This document shows positions 17,792 through 25,727 of a DNA stretch of 64,000 bases, one piece after another. The notes under the pieces are model-generated. The model was not told where the DNA came from, searched no databases, and was given only the letters and a program-made list of their open reading frames with translations. The position numbers and the translations under genes are program-made. Source of the stretch: Cupriavidus sp. YR651 (GTDB lineage Bacteria > Pseudomonadota > Gammaproteobacteria > Burkholderiales > Burkholderiaceae); contig NZ_FMYZ01000008.1 in the NCBI RefSeq assembly GCF_900101625.1, forward strand, positions 124,001 through 188,000. Direction: 5' to 3'. The stretch's first letter is position 1; every line of letters starts with the position of its first letter.

Positions 17792-18472
17792 CTATCCGCG
17801 GCAGGGAAGCGCGGGCGGGCCGCCGTAGCCGGACGCGCCGCGATCGCACGCATGGCGAGGCCGCATGGAGGTCCACTCGCCGCGCTGGAAGGGTCGGTCA
17901 CGGCCGGAAAGAAATACGGCGAGTTCCTGCACCCACTGGTGGGTCACGCCGGCCATGCCGCTCACGGGGAGCACCAGTATCGTGGCGAGCGCGAGCGACG
18001 CCACCAGCATGGTCAGCGGCCCGCGCGGCATCTCGCGGCGCATGATGAACGGCAGGCTGACGCAAAACCCGAGCGCGAGTCCGCTCAGGACTTCGGACAT
18101 GGAATGCGCGTGCAGCATCAGGCGCGACGCGCCCACCGCCAGCGCGACGAGCACGCCGGCGGCCGCGGCCAGCCATCCCAGCCGCGGGTGCCCGGCCGGC
18201 GTCGCCAGGTAGAGCAGCACGGGCAGGATGGACGCCGCCATCATGGCGTGCCCGGAAAACCCGGTGAAGTTGATCGCCGCGCTGCCGATCCCCCATCCCA
18301 GGAAGGCCAGCTTGGACGCCAGCACCACCAGCGCCGTGACGGAAAACGCCAGCAGCCAGTGACGCGCCGGTTCCGAGGCGCCGCGCCAGCGCAGCCATCC
18401 GTAGAGAAAGACCGCGCACGGCAGCAGGAAGGCCGATTCGCCGAAGAAGGAAATCAGTTGCCAGCGGCTCAT
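17792..18472 (-). CDS. PAP2-family membrane phosphatase
   Basis: A 226-residue membrane protein with about six hydrophobic segments and the PAP2 signature parts FSGHAMMAA and SRLMLHAHSMSEV. In the last part the His is kept, while the usual Asp is replaced by Glu. In EPS loci such enzymes are thought to recycle undecaprenyl pyrophosphate or release lipid phosphate. The ATG at 18472 opens directly into a hydrophobic segment; no good ribosome-binding site is visible, so a start further upstream cannot be excluded. The last 30 residues are hydrophilic. It is probably the first gene of the minus-strand EPS block. Confidence 0.8.
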   Translation of the reverse strand: MSRWQLISFFGESAFLLPCAVFLYGWLRWRGASEPARHWLLAFSVTALVVLASKLAFLGWGIGSAAINFTGFSGHAMMAASILPVLLYLATPAGHPRLGWLAAAAGVLVALAVGASRLMLHAHSMSEVLSGLALGFCVSLPFIMRREMPRGPLTMLVASLALATILVLPVSGMAGVTHQWVQELAVFLSGRDRPFQRGEWTSMRPRHACDRGASGYGGPPALPCRG

Positions 18473-18953
18473 GGGAAAACGAGGGAATGGGGAATCACGA
18501 CGATGGTCCGGTGGGCTCGACGGGGTGGCCGGAACCGGCAGCGTAACACCGGCACCGGGCCGCATCCATGGCACTGCGCGTCGCATTTCTACCTCCACCC
18601 ATCCCGAAGCATGAGGCTTGCGGGGGCTGTTCTCGCGCGTGCCGCGTGCCCGGTTTTCCCTCGGCACCTTTCCGCGCCTCGCACCGTGTCTCTCGCACGC
18701 ATTGATTTCCGGGGATGAGACGTAAGGCAGGCATGCGTCTTCTGGTTGATAGAGAGTCGCGTCGCGATTCGATATGTTCGTTCATGATGGTCGGCCCTGA
18801 AGGACCGGCCATTTCAAAGCCCGCATGGTCCCCCGGTCGGCGGGCTTCTTTTTTGGGGTTTCCACGACAGGGGAAGTCATGCGATGCGGGCCGCAAGCGG
18901 CCGGCGGCCATGGTGGTCATGGCCGTCCATCGAACGAACGTGGTGCCAGTCGC
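18473..18953. other. Intergenic region with orphan terminator
   Basis: A 481-bp gap. No protein gene is supported. It includes a plus-strand terminator at 18816-18858 although no plus-strand gene ends just upstream, so a small RNA transcribed from about 18.6-18.7 kb is possible. The minus-strand promoter of the PAP2 gene should also be here. Confidence 0.4.
18816..18858 (+). terminator. Rho-independent terminator
   Basis: AAAGCCCGC pairs with GCGGGCTT around a loop of about 15 bases and is followed by CTTTTTT on the plus strand. It is a textbook intrinsic terminator, but with no annotated plus-strand gene before it. Confidence 0.75.
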
Positions 18954-19229
18954 TCAGGATTCTGTCGGTCCCAGCCTGACGATGCGCGCCTGGGCGACGA
19001 TCATCGCGCGGGCGGTGTCGAGGTGACGGCTGGCCTCGCGCTCGCCAATCTCGCGCGCGGCCAGGATGGCGGCGGCCTCGGTGGCGAAACGCCGCCCATG
19101 TAGCTCGCCCCGATACAACAACGGCCCGCCAACGATGGCGAGCCGGATCTCATAGCAACATGCCCACTTGCCCCGGCCCTCGCGCACGGCAAAACCGTGG
19201 ACGACCAGGATGTCCAGACTGTGTTCCAT
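18954..19229 (-). CDS. Small hypothetical protein
   Basis: A 91-residue protein starting at an ATG with GGGGGT a few bases upstream. It opens MEHSLDILVVHGF and has the segments YEIRLAIVGGPLLYRGELHG and an Ala/Arg-rich amphipathic helix (ATEAAAILAAREIGEREA). There is no signal peptide or membrane segment. I do not recognise the family with certainty; short proteins of this look are common in Burkholderiales. Codon use is like that of its neighbours. Confidence 0.6.
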   Translation of the reverse strand: MEHSLDILVVHGFAVREGRGKWACCYEIRLAIVGGPLLYRGELHGRRFATEAAAILAAREIGEREASRHLDTARAMIVAQARIVRLGPTES

Positions 19230-19324
19230 ACGACCCCCTGCGTCCCGCAGCGGCCGGCCATGCAATGGCGCCAGCTTCTGACTGCGGGCATTTCAAGCAT
19301 AGGCCGCGGGGGGCGTCCGCGCCT

Positions 19325-19867
19325 TCATCCGATCGCAGTAGAGCCGTCGGGATGAAAGGGTTGGGTACGCAAGGGTGGGAGGGGGGGCGCCGGCTCGGTG
19401 GTACGAGGATGATGGGCGCGCAGCAGTGAGAGCGCCTTGCGGGGGAAGCACTGGCCGCCAGCCCAGACCAGCGCCGCGGCTGCGCATACCTGCTCCACGG
19501 GCGCCGGCACGGCCAGACAGCCGCTGGCACCGAGGCGGGCGGCATGGACCATCAGCGTTGAATCGAGCGCATCGGACAGGACCAGCCAGCGACGAGGCGC
19601 CAGCCGGGCATGCACGCGGTCCAGCAGCACGCGGGGGTCGCCCTCCACGCCGCTGCAATCGACCAGCACGATATCGACCGGGCCGTATGGCACGGGCTCG
19701 GCCTCATCGGGATTGTCGATCGTGATCACGCGGGCGGCAGCGTGGTCGTCATCGAGCAGCCATTCCGGTGAGTGCCATCGAACCGGGGTCGGAATATCCA
19801 GCCCCTCCATACGGCGCGCAAGAATGCGGCACATCATTTCATTGCTGGCGATCAGGTAGGTCGTCAT
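19325..19867 (-). CDS. Receiver-like protein without output domain
   Basis: A 180-residue protein beginning MTTYLIASN with a flavodoxin-like alternation of strands and helices (VDIVLVDCSG, RRWLVLSDAL, GASGCLAVPAP). This matches a response-regulator receiver fold with no DNA-binding domain. The final segment GGQCFPRKALSLLRAHHP is very like GGECFPSQLP of the LuxR-type protein encoded next upstream (20252-21112), so the two are probably paralogues and this one has lost the output domain. LVDCSG may keep the Asp at the phosphoacceptor position. Start chosen at the first ATG after the low-complexity Arg-rich stretch; no clear ribosome-binding site. Confidence 0.6.
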   Translation of the reverse strand: MTTYLIASNEMMCRILARRMEGLDIPTPVRWHSPEWLLDDDHAAARVITIDNPDEAEPVPYGPVDIVLVDCSGVEGDPRVLLDRVHARLAPRRWLVLSDALDSTLMVHAARLGASGCLAVPAPVEQVCAAAALVWAGGQCFPRKALSLLRAHHPRTTEPAPPLPPLRTQPFHPDGSTAIG

Positions 19868-20251
19868 CGACAGAGATCGGCATTGTGTACGCATGACACC
19901 GCACGGCGTTGTGCGCCGGCGGCGCGCCCGCACAGGGGCGGGGCGTCGAATCGGGATGCGCCGGCGCCGGGTAGGCGCATGCGCGGGAGGGCCTCCGCCT
20001 GAGGCGTCGGCAACGGCAGGTAATGCGGCTAGCAACACGCGGCTAGCGACGGGGCTAACAGGCTGACAATCGGGCCAGGAAAACAGGCAGTGGCGGCGTT
20101 TGATTTCGGCGAAGATGCGCCGCGCACCGACCTTCTTCAGAAGTTAGCAACCACGGCCAGCCGCCGCCTCATGCTTTTGGATGAGGGAGGGCCGGCAGAT
20201 GGTGGAACGGGATGGCTTGCCGCCCGGGGCGTATTCCTCGGGGCGCCCGGA
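19868..20251. other. Intergenic region between the two regulator genes
   Basis: A 384-bp gap on the same transcription path. It contains closely repeated GCGGCTAGC words near 20027-20050 (two exact, one partial) that could be a binding site. No gene is supported. Confidence 0.35.
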
Positions 20252-21112
20252 TCAGGCGGCCTCACAGGACTCCCTCGCATGGAGGGCGACGGTTGTCATC
20301 GAAACATGCGACGACGCCGGCTTGGTCACCGTGGGGCCCGGCCAGTTCAGCGACGCACCACGCTGGAGCGCCACGTATACCGCCTCGCCCTTGTTGCGCA
20401 CGTGCAGACGCTGATACAACGTGCACGCGTGCGTCTTGGCGGTTGCCACCGAGATGTTCAGCAATCGGCTGACTGTCTTGATCGGATAGCCGCGCGCCAG
20501 CAAGGCGAGAACCTCGTACTGTCGCTCGGTGATATTGAGGAGGTGCGCGCCGGCCGAAGGTGTCTCCAGCGGCAAGGCATGCGCATGGGGGCCGTTGGCC
20601 ATCGCATCGGTGGGCACGCTGTGCAGCGGCACCACGATGGGTGCGGCAAGGCGGGCCTCCGTGGGCGTCGCGGAGGCGGGCGCGGTTGTGCGCGGCATCG
20701 ACGGCTCGGCCCAGCGCGCGGCGGGCAGCTGCGACGGGAAGCATTCCCCACCGGCCAGCACCAGGCGGATCGCCGCTTCGAGCGCATCCGCGGAGCAGGT
20801 CTTCGCCAGCAGGCCGCGTACCACTTCAGGCAGGCCCGCTTCCGGCAGGGCCGTCGGCGTGTGGTCCGCCAGCACCAGCACCCGCAGCGGCTGCAGGCGC
20901 TGGCAGAGTTCGGCGAGGCTTTGCCATCCGGCTTCGACGTCCGCGGGCAGGCCGTAGATCATCAGATCGGCGTGGCGCGTCCACGGATCGGGTTCGTGCA
21001 GGGTAGCGGGGTCGATATCGACGAGATCACCTGGAACATGTGCCTGGGCCAATAGGTGGCGCAGTCCGAGGCGCAGCAAAGGATGTGGCTCGAGCAAGAG
21101 GATAGTGGCCAT
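20252..21112 (-). CDS. LuxR/NarL-type regulator with degenerate receiver domain
   Basis: A 286-residue regulator. Residues 1-120 resemble a receiver, starting TILLLEPHPLLRLGL, but the strand that normally ends in the phosphoacceptor reads DLMIYGLPAD and the Asp is missing. A Pro/Ala-rich linker follows. The C-terminal LuxR domain has ITERQYEVLALLARGYPIKT and NISVATAKTHACTLYQRL, a complete helix-turn-helix. It is likely to act without phosphorylation, as known for other atypical response regulators. No kinase gene is adjacent. Target genes unknown; the EPS locus is the obvious candidate by position. Confidence 0.8.
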   Translation of the reverse strand: MATILLLEPHPLLRLGLRHLLAQAHVPGDLVDIDPATLHEPDPWTRHADLMIYGLPADVEAGWQSLAELCQRLQPLRVLVLADHTPTALPEAGLPEVVRGLLAKTCSADALEAAIRLVLAGGECFPSQLPAARWAEPSMPRTTAPASATPTEARLAAPIVVPLHSVPTDAMANGPHAHALPLETPSAGAHLLNITERQYEVLALLARGYPIKTVSRLLNISVATAKTHACTLYQRLHVRNKGEAVYVALQRGASLNWPGPTVTKPASSHVSMTTVALHARESCEAA

Positions 21113-21604
21113 GGCCGCTCACTTCTTATTGGCGCGCTTCGGGAGGTTGCAAGGATTCCCTGGCGCGCTAGTTGGAAACGCTCCGCTTTTGGTGCGGCTG
21201 CATTTCCATACGATCTGGTATCGCCTCCTGAGCCACGCAGCGACCCCGTCCTGGTTCGCTACCGTTCGGCCCTCCCTCGGAGGATGCCAGACCGCCCCGT
21301 TTGCGTATGTAACGCGTTAGATGCCTCTGAACTCTGATTCAAATTAAATCTAATTCTGTTGTTCAGCATAGGAAGGTCGCGAAGTGAATGCAAGGTGATG
21401 CTGCAGTGCAACGGGTATTCCCTCACAAGTATGACAACCGACCTTTTGGAATATGGGATGCGGTAATCGGTGCGCCACTTCTCCTTATGTTCGATTAGAA
21501 TTATCGGCATTGCGTTTTGCTGGACATTTGGACCCGGGTCGATTCGGGCTCCGGCGAAGTGCCTTATCAATCAATAAGTTAGCGCTGGATCACGCCTCGC
21601 CCAT
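21113..21604. other. AT-richer intergenic region left of the replicon core
   Basis: A 492-bp divergent gap with clearly lower GC than its surroundings, for example around 21325-21365. It separates the LuxR-type gene from the recombinase-like gene. It must hold promoters for both, and no gene is supported. Confidence 0.45.
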
Positions 21605-23257
21605 ATGCTCACCGGAAATCACCTCGTCAACCTCACTCGCAGCGAATTTGCGGCGGTTCGTGCCTACGTGCAGGGCATGCCGGCGGCGATGGTGGTGGCG
21701 CGATATTTGTCGGACGACGGGGATGACGACGATGGCGCAACGGAATCTGCCCTCCGGACGCTGCTGGGGCTCCGGGACCGGATGGTCCAGTTGGCACACC
21801 TGCATGGGCGCCTGGATCTGGCGGAGTTGCTGGAGCTGGGCCCCGGGCGCTCCAATCGGGGCATGGATCGCCTGGTGGAGGCGCTGGCGGAACTGGAGCG
21901 ACTGGGGATGGCCCTCCCCCGTGCGGACCATGGGGTGGAACTCTGGTTTGCGCCGGCGCTGGCCCGGCGGCTGCGGGCTGCGGATATCGGCACGCTACGC
22001 GGGTTGGTTGCGGTGGCCAATCGTCGGGGCACGGGGTGGTGGCGAGCGGTGCCGCGCATTGGGGCACTTGCCGCGAAGGTGATTAATAAGTGGCTTTTTG
22101 AGAACCGGCAACACGTGAAGGATGAGGACGGCGCCCCACTTCTGGGTGCGCATGTCGGGAACCTCAAAGCGCTGGCGCCCGCTGCGCTCGGCCCAAAATT
22201 GGCCCAACTGGTGCCGCTGGAGCGGATGAGCGTGGAATCGACCGATTCTGCTGACCTCCTCAAAAGTGCTATAAACGGCACTTATGAGGAGGGAGTGCTG
22301 TGGGTCCATCGGTGGCTATCTTCTGTGTCGGCGGACAACTCGCCAACGTGGCTGGCCTATCGGAAGGAAGCGGAGCGGCTTCTGCTCTGGTCCGCCGTCG
22401 TCCAGGGCAAGCCATTGCTGTCTCTCACTGCCGAAGATTTAGGTACGTTTTGGGATTTTCTGGCCGATCCCGCACCCGTCAACCGCTGGTGCGGTCCGCG
22501 CGCCTCGCGGGAGTCCGCGGCCTGGCGTCCGTTCTCGGGGCCGCTGGGCGAAACCAGCCGCCGGCACAGCTTGCGGGTGCTCGGCGCCTTGTTCAGTTGG
22601 ATTGACGCGCAAGGGCTGGGGAACGGGGTGTCGCCACGGAAGAACTGGGTACGCTTTGACGAATCTGGCGACGTCAAAGTGCCGTTGGCGCCAGATGCGG
22701 AAGGGAATCCGTTGGCCGAATCGAACCCCGCGACGAGGCTCGATGATGCGACCGTGGCCCCGTTCATCGATTGGCTGCGGGAGCGGGGCTCCGCGGTGGA
22801 CGGCATGCGCTATCGGGCTGCCGAAGCCGCTGTCCAGCTGATGCGTGAAGCTAACTTCGGCATGGCCGAACTGGCGTCGGCAACATGGAAAAACCTGGAA
22901 ATTCCGGACGCAGCATTGGGTACGCTTTTGCTCCGTTCCCTGCATAACCATTGGCAGGACCGGGGTCTGGCGATCGCCCGGAATGGTGGTCCTGTGGGGG
23001 AGGATATCGGCGCCATCCCGCTGCTCGCCCCCCCTGCCCCGCCCCCGACCGGACACGCGCGCCGGAAGGCAACCACCGCCCCGCATGCCGGCTATTCGGT
23101 TCGCGGCCTCCATGCGTTATTGAGCACGGTGCTGGCCCGCTACCGGGAATCCTGCGATCCCCACTTCCCTGCCCGGACGCCGCGAGAGCTTCGGCCCGCC
23201 CTCTCCCTCTCCGGCGGTCGCGCTACCGTTCAGAGCGAACCTTTTGCTGCGGACTAG
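21605..23257 (+). CDS. Tyrosine-recombinase-like protein, probably catalytically degenerate
   Basis: A 550-residue protein resembling phage-integrase family members, with an N-terminal helical region, a SAM-like core-binding part (TWLAYRKEAERLLLWSAVVQGKP, about residues 240-262, listed here as landmark) and a C-terminal fold. The region matching Arg I reads ANFGMAELASATW, where active enzymes have Arg before the SEL-like motif. The HxxR box seems to be SVRGLHALL, and no convincing Tyr nucleophile follows. It therefore may bind DNA without recombining it. It is convergent with parB, and similar genes accompany parAB/rep of Burkholderiales chromids as far as I recall. The start at 21605 lacks a clear ribosome-binding site. 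Confidence 0.65.
   Translation: MLTGNHLVNLTRSEFAAVRAYVQGMPAAMVVARYLSDDGDDDDGATESALRTLLGLRDRMVQLAHLHGRLDLAELLELGPGRSNRGMDRLVEALAELERLGMALPRADHGVELWFAPALARRLRAADIGTLRGLVAVANRRGTGWWRAVPRIGALAAKVINKWLFENRQHVKDEDGAPLLGAHVGNLKALAPAALGPKLAQLVPLERMSVESTDSADLLKSAINGTYEEGVLWVHRWLSSVSADNSPTWLAYRKEAERLLLWSAVVQGKPLLSLTAEDLGTFWDFLADPAPVNRWCGPRASRESAAWRPFSGPLGETSRRHSLRVLGALFSWIDAQGLGNGVSPRKNWVRFDESGDVKVPLAPDAEGNPLAESNPATRLDDATVAPFIDWLRERGSAVDGMRYRAAEAAVQLMREANFGMAELASATWKNLEIPDAALGTLLLRSLHNHWQDRGLAIARNGGPVGEDIGAIPLLAPPAPPPTGHARRKATTAPHAGYSVRGLHALLSTVLARYRESCDPHFPARTPRELRPALSLSGGRATVQSEPFAAD
22910..22925 (-). repeat. Degenerate iteron-like word inside the recombinase-like gene
   Basis: CGCAGCATTGGGTACG followed by CTTTTG differs from the iteron consensus at three central bases but keeps both ends and the trailing CTTTTG seen at several solo copies. 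It could be chance or a decayed site. Confidence 0.3.
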
Positions 23258-23310
23258 CCGGGGCCTCGGGCAGCCCTCTACCTTGCGGCTAGCCCTGGCT
23301 ACGGCGCGCC

Positions 23311-24327
23311 TCAGATCAGCGTCTTGTCGAGTCCGAAGCGGGACTTGAGCACTTCCAGAAGATCCTCGCGCGCGTTGCGGTCGGTCAGTTGGACATCGAG
23401 CATCACGCGCCCTGAATCCCATTCCTTGATCGTGCCGAGCAACTGGCCCGCTTCCGTCCGGATCTTGTACTGACGGCTGATTTCCTTCACCTTGCGCGAC
23501 TTGCCCTCTTGGGCGTGCTTGCGGATGGCTTCCACCTCACGACTCGACAGACCGTCACTCATGATCCGCGAGGCGAGGTCGCGCGTCCGATCCTCGCCAG
23601 CAATCTTGCAGTACAGCGTCAGCTCATACCCGGCCGCGATACCAATCGCGCTGGGCCGCTCGCGCATCACGGCGAGCACCGACTCCGGCAACTTCAGCAG
23701 CGCGAGGGTCTTGTTCACGGTGCCGGCCGACATGCCGGTCAGTTCGCAAATTTCTTCTTCCTTTTGAACTTTTCCTTCATCGAGGAGCTGCCGCCAGGCG
23801 ATGGCGTTGTCCAGCGCCGACTGGTCCGACCGCTGCTCGTTCAGCAGGAATGAGAGCCGGTAGAAATCCAGGTCGCTAAGGTCGCTCTCGATGAAGCATT
23901 CCATCTCGAGCTTGCCCGCCGAGGCGAGCGCGCGTTTGCGATAGTGACCGTCGATCAGGATGTAGTGTCCCGGACGCGTGGGGTCCGGCGCGGCCAGGCC
24001 GGGCGTCTTCTGCCCGTGGGTCGCGATCGATGCAGCACGTTCCTGCACGACGGCCGGGTCGTAGATGCGGCGCGCGTTGAACGGGTTATCGTGCAGCTGG
24101 GCCAGCGGCACCTTGATCAGCGTGCGACCGGGCTCTGCCGCTTCCACACTTTCAGCGCTGAAAACGGACGCCGGACGCTCCGGACGCGGGGTCTGCAACA
24201 GGCCGTTGGGATGCTGGGAAATCGCGGCTTCCGCACGCGCGAACCGGTCGATCGCGTCGCTACGGGTCTTCTCTGCCGCCATCCCGGCCAGCATGCCAGC
24301 CTTAAGGCTTTTCAATTTCGTTGCCAT
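23311..24327 (-). CDS. parB: ParB-family centromere-binding protein
   Basis: A 338-residue plasmid-type ParB that would load on parS sites and, with ParA, segregate this replicon. The CTP-binding N-terminal domain contains VPLAQLHDNPFNARR and the phosphate-binding box DGHYRKRAL. The central helix-turn-helix is EEICELTGMSAGTVNKTLAL, and the C-terminal part should dimerise. It starts 5 bp after the parA stop, so the two genes form an operon. A parS-like palindrome (24149-24164) lies within its own early coding sequence. It is convergent with the recombinase-like gene. Confidence 0.95.
   Translation of the reverse strand: MATKLKSLKAGMLAGMAAEKTRSDAIDRFARAEAAISQHPNGLLQTPRPERPASVFSAESVEAAEPGRTLIKVPLAQLHDNPFNARRIYDPAVVQERAASIATHGQKTPGLAAPDPTRPGHYILIDGHYRKRALASAGKLEMECFIESDLSDLDFYRLSFLLNEQRSDQSALDNAIAWRQLLDEGKVQKEEEICELTGMSAGTVNKTLALLKLPESVLAVMRERPSAIGIAAGYELTLYCKIAGEDRTRDLASRIMSDGLSSREVEAIRKHAQEGKSRKVKEISRQYKIRTEAGQLLGTIKEWDSGRVMLDVQLTDRNAREDLLEVLKSRFGLDKTLI
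24149..24164. promoter_or_regulatory. Putative parS site inside parB
   Basis: CTTTCAGCGCTGAAAA matches the palindrome upstream of parA at 15 of 16 positions and contains the same 14-bp core TTTCAGCGCTGAAA. Confidence 0.7.
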
Positions 24328-24332
24328 ACGTC

Positions 24333-24989
24333 TTACTCAATCAGGGACAGGATCTCGTCGACCATCATGTCGACCTCCTGCACGGCCTCGCGTGCGCCCG
24401 GTACTCCGTGGACGGTGCAGCCGATCGCCTGGCACTCGCGAAATGCGGAGCGGGAGCCGATCATGGCGTTCAGCAGCGGGACGTCACCGTCGTCGCCCAG
24501 GATCTCGATTGCCTGGCGCGCGATGGAAACCCGTCGCTGGACCATATTGGCCATCACGCGGATCTGCAGCGTTTCATTCTGGACCTGGGCGTGCCGCGCC
24601 AGCGTCTTCGCCGCAACGGCGGCCCAAAGATCCGGCGGAGAAGGCACGACGGGAATGATCGCCAGGTCGGAAATCAGCAGCGCGCTCGATGGCGCGGCCG
24701 AATGCACGGCGGGCGGGCAGTCGACGAGGATGTAGTCGTAGTCGTGGATGAATTTGCGGACTTCGCGATGCATTGCCCCGCCGGAAGGCGCAAGGCCGAT
24801 CACGGAAGCCGGGAAAGGGCGTTCATCGCTGGCCTGTGCGGCCCAGCGGGTAGCGGTGCCCTGCTCGTCCATGTCGACGAGCATCGACCGGGCGCCGCGC
24901 AAGCCCAGCGTGCCAGCCAGGTGCATGCTGACGGTGGTTTTTCCGCAGCCGCCCTTCTGGTTGAAAACGGTGATGATTTTTGCTGGCAC
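24333..24989 (-). CDS. parA: ParA-family partition ATPase
   Basis: A 218-residue deviant-Walker ATPase that would position the replicon by ParB-stimulated ATP hydrolysis on the nucleoid. The P-loop is FNQKGGCGKTT near residue 9, followed by MLVDMDEQGTATRW (Walker A') and YILVDCPPA (Walker B). It lacks the N-terminal DNA-binding domain of P1-type ParA and resembles short plasmid types. The start is GTG at 24989, preceded by GAGGCCAGA; the parS-like palindrome is only 10 bp upstream, so ParB may also repress the operon there. Confidence 0.95.
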   Translation of the reverse strand: MPAKIITVFNQKGGCGKTTVSMHLAGTLGLRGARSMLVDMDEQGTATRWAAQASDERPFPASVIGLAPSGGAMHREVRKFIHDYDYILVDCPPAVHSAAPSSALLISDLAIIPVVPSPPDLWAAVAAKTLARHAQVQNETLQIRVMANMVQRRVSIARQAIEILGDDGDVPLLNAMIGSRSAFRECQAIGCTVHGVPGAREAVQEVDMMVDEILSLIE

Positions 24990-24999
24990 TCTGGCCTCA

Positions 25000-25015
25000 C
25001 TTTCAGCGCTGAAAG
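25000..25015. promoter_or_regulatory. Putative parS site upstream of parA
   Basis: CTTTCAGCGCTGAAAG is a perfect 16-bp palindrome 10 bp before the parA start. A near-identical copy lies in parB. The palindromic form and position are those of parS sites of Burkholderiales secondary replicons. Confidence 0.8.
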
Positions 25016-25401
25016 CGCATGTGTCGAGTTCACTTCAGGCGCCACTTTAGCCAAATTGCCAGTGAGCTACAACCTGTCTTTCAAAATTCAAATTTTTAAT
25101 TGCAGAAAAATACCAATGCCATATATGCGCCGCGCGAAAACACTGCGAAATTCGCCGGAAAGCCTCATACCTGAATCTTGGGGATTCTTCTTCTTGAAAT
25201 GCGGCAGTAAATCCGCCTAAAGTAAAGGTAGTGCGCATTACCCCGCACATGACACAGCAGAACAAACTGGTTATGATGCGCGCTACAGTCGAGTCAAGTC
25301 GTGTCACCTCGTCGGCTTCCGTTCGGTATCTACGAGAACTCAACGTGCTTGAACGGTTGTTTGCGTTGTGTACAAAGAACTTGCTTCGAAAGGAAATTCC
25401 T
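25016..25401. other. Divergent parA/csp intergenic region and csp leader
   Basis: A 386-bp AT-rich gap, with A/T runs near 25075-25110. It should contain the parAB promoter and the promoter plus long 5' leader of the cold-shock gene. No protein gene is supported. Confidence 0.5.
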
Positions 25402-25605
25402 ATGGCAACCGGTACGGTCAAGTGGTTTAACGAGACCAAGGGCTTCGGCTTCATTACTCCCGACGATGGTGGTGCAGATCTGTTCGCCCACTTCTCGGAG
25501 ATTCAGGGCTCGGGTTTCAAGACCCTGAAGGATGGTCAGCGTGTGACGTTTGAAGTGAAGCAGGGCCCCAAGGGCCTGCAGGCATCGGCTATCAAGCCGG
25601 CCTGA
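25402..25605 (+). CDS. Cold-shock protein (first copy)
   Basis: A 67-residue CspA-type single OB-fold protein that binds single-stranded RNA or DNA. It has [16 protein letters not shown] with the RNP1 motif KGFGFI and the RNP2-like LFAHFS. GAAAGGAAATTCCT gives a usable ribosome-binding site before the ATG at 25402. It lies between parA and repA, is followed by a strong terminator and is about 70% identical by eye to the copy on the other side of the origin. Confidence 0.95.
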   Translation: MATGTVKWFNETKGFGFITPDDGGADLFAHFSEIQGSGFKTLKDGQRVTFEVKQGPKGLQASAIKPA

Positions 25606-25661
25606 GTCTGATTCACTGCTAACGGTCAGTGGTGCGCCCCGGCGCATCACTGGCAAAAGGA

Positions 25662-25694
25662 AAAGGCAAGCGAGTTTCGCTTGCCTTTTTCGTT
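25662..25694 (+). terminator. Rho-independent terminator of the first csp gene
   Basis: AAAGGCAAGCGA pairs with TCGCTTGCCTTT and runs into a T-rich tract. It separates the csp gene from the convergent repA gene. Confidence 0.9.
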
Positions 25695-25727
25695 TTGGCC
25701 TCCGCCAGTTGTACTCGGGGAGGTATC

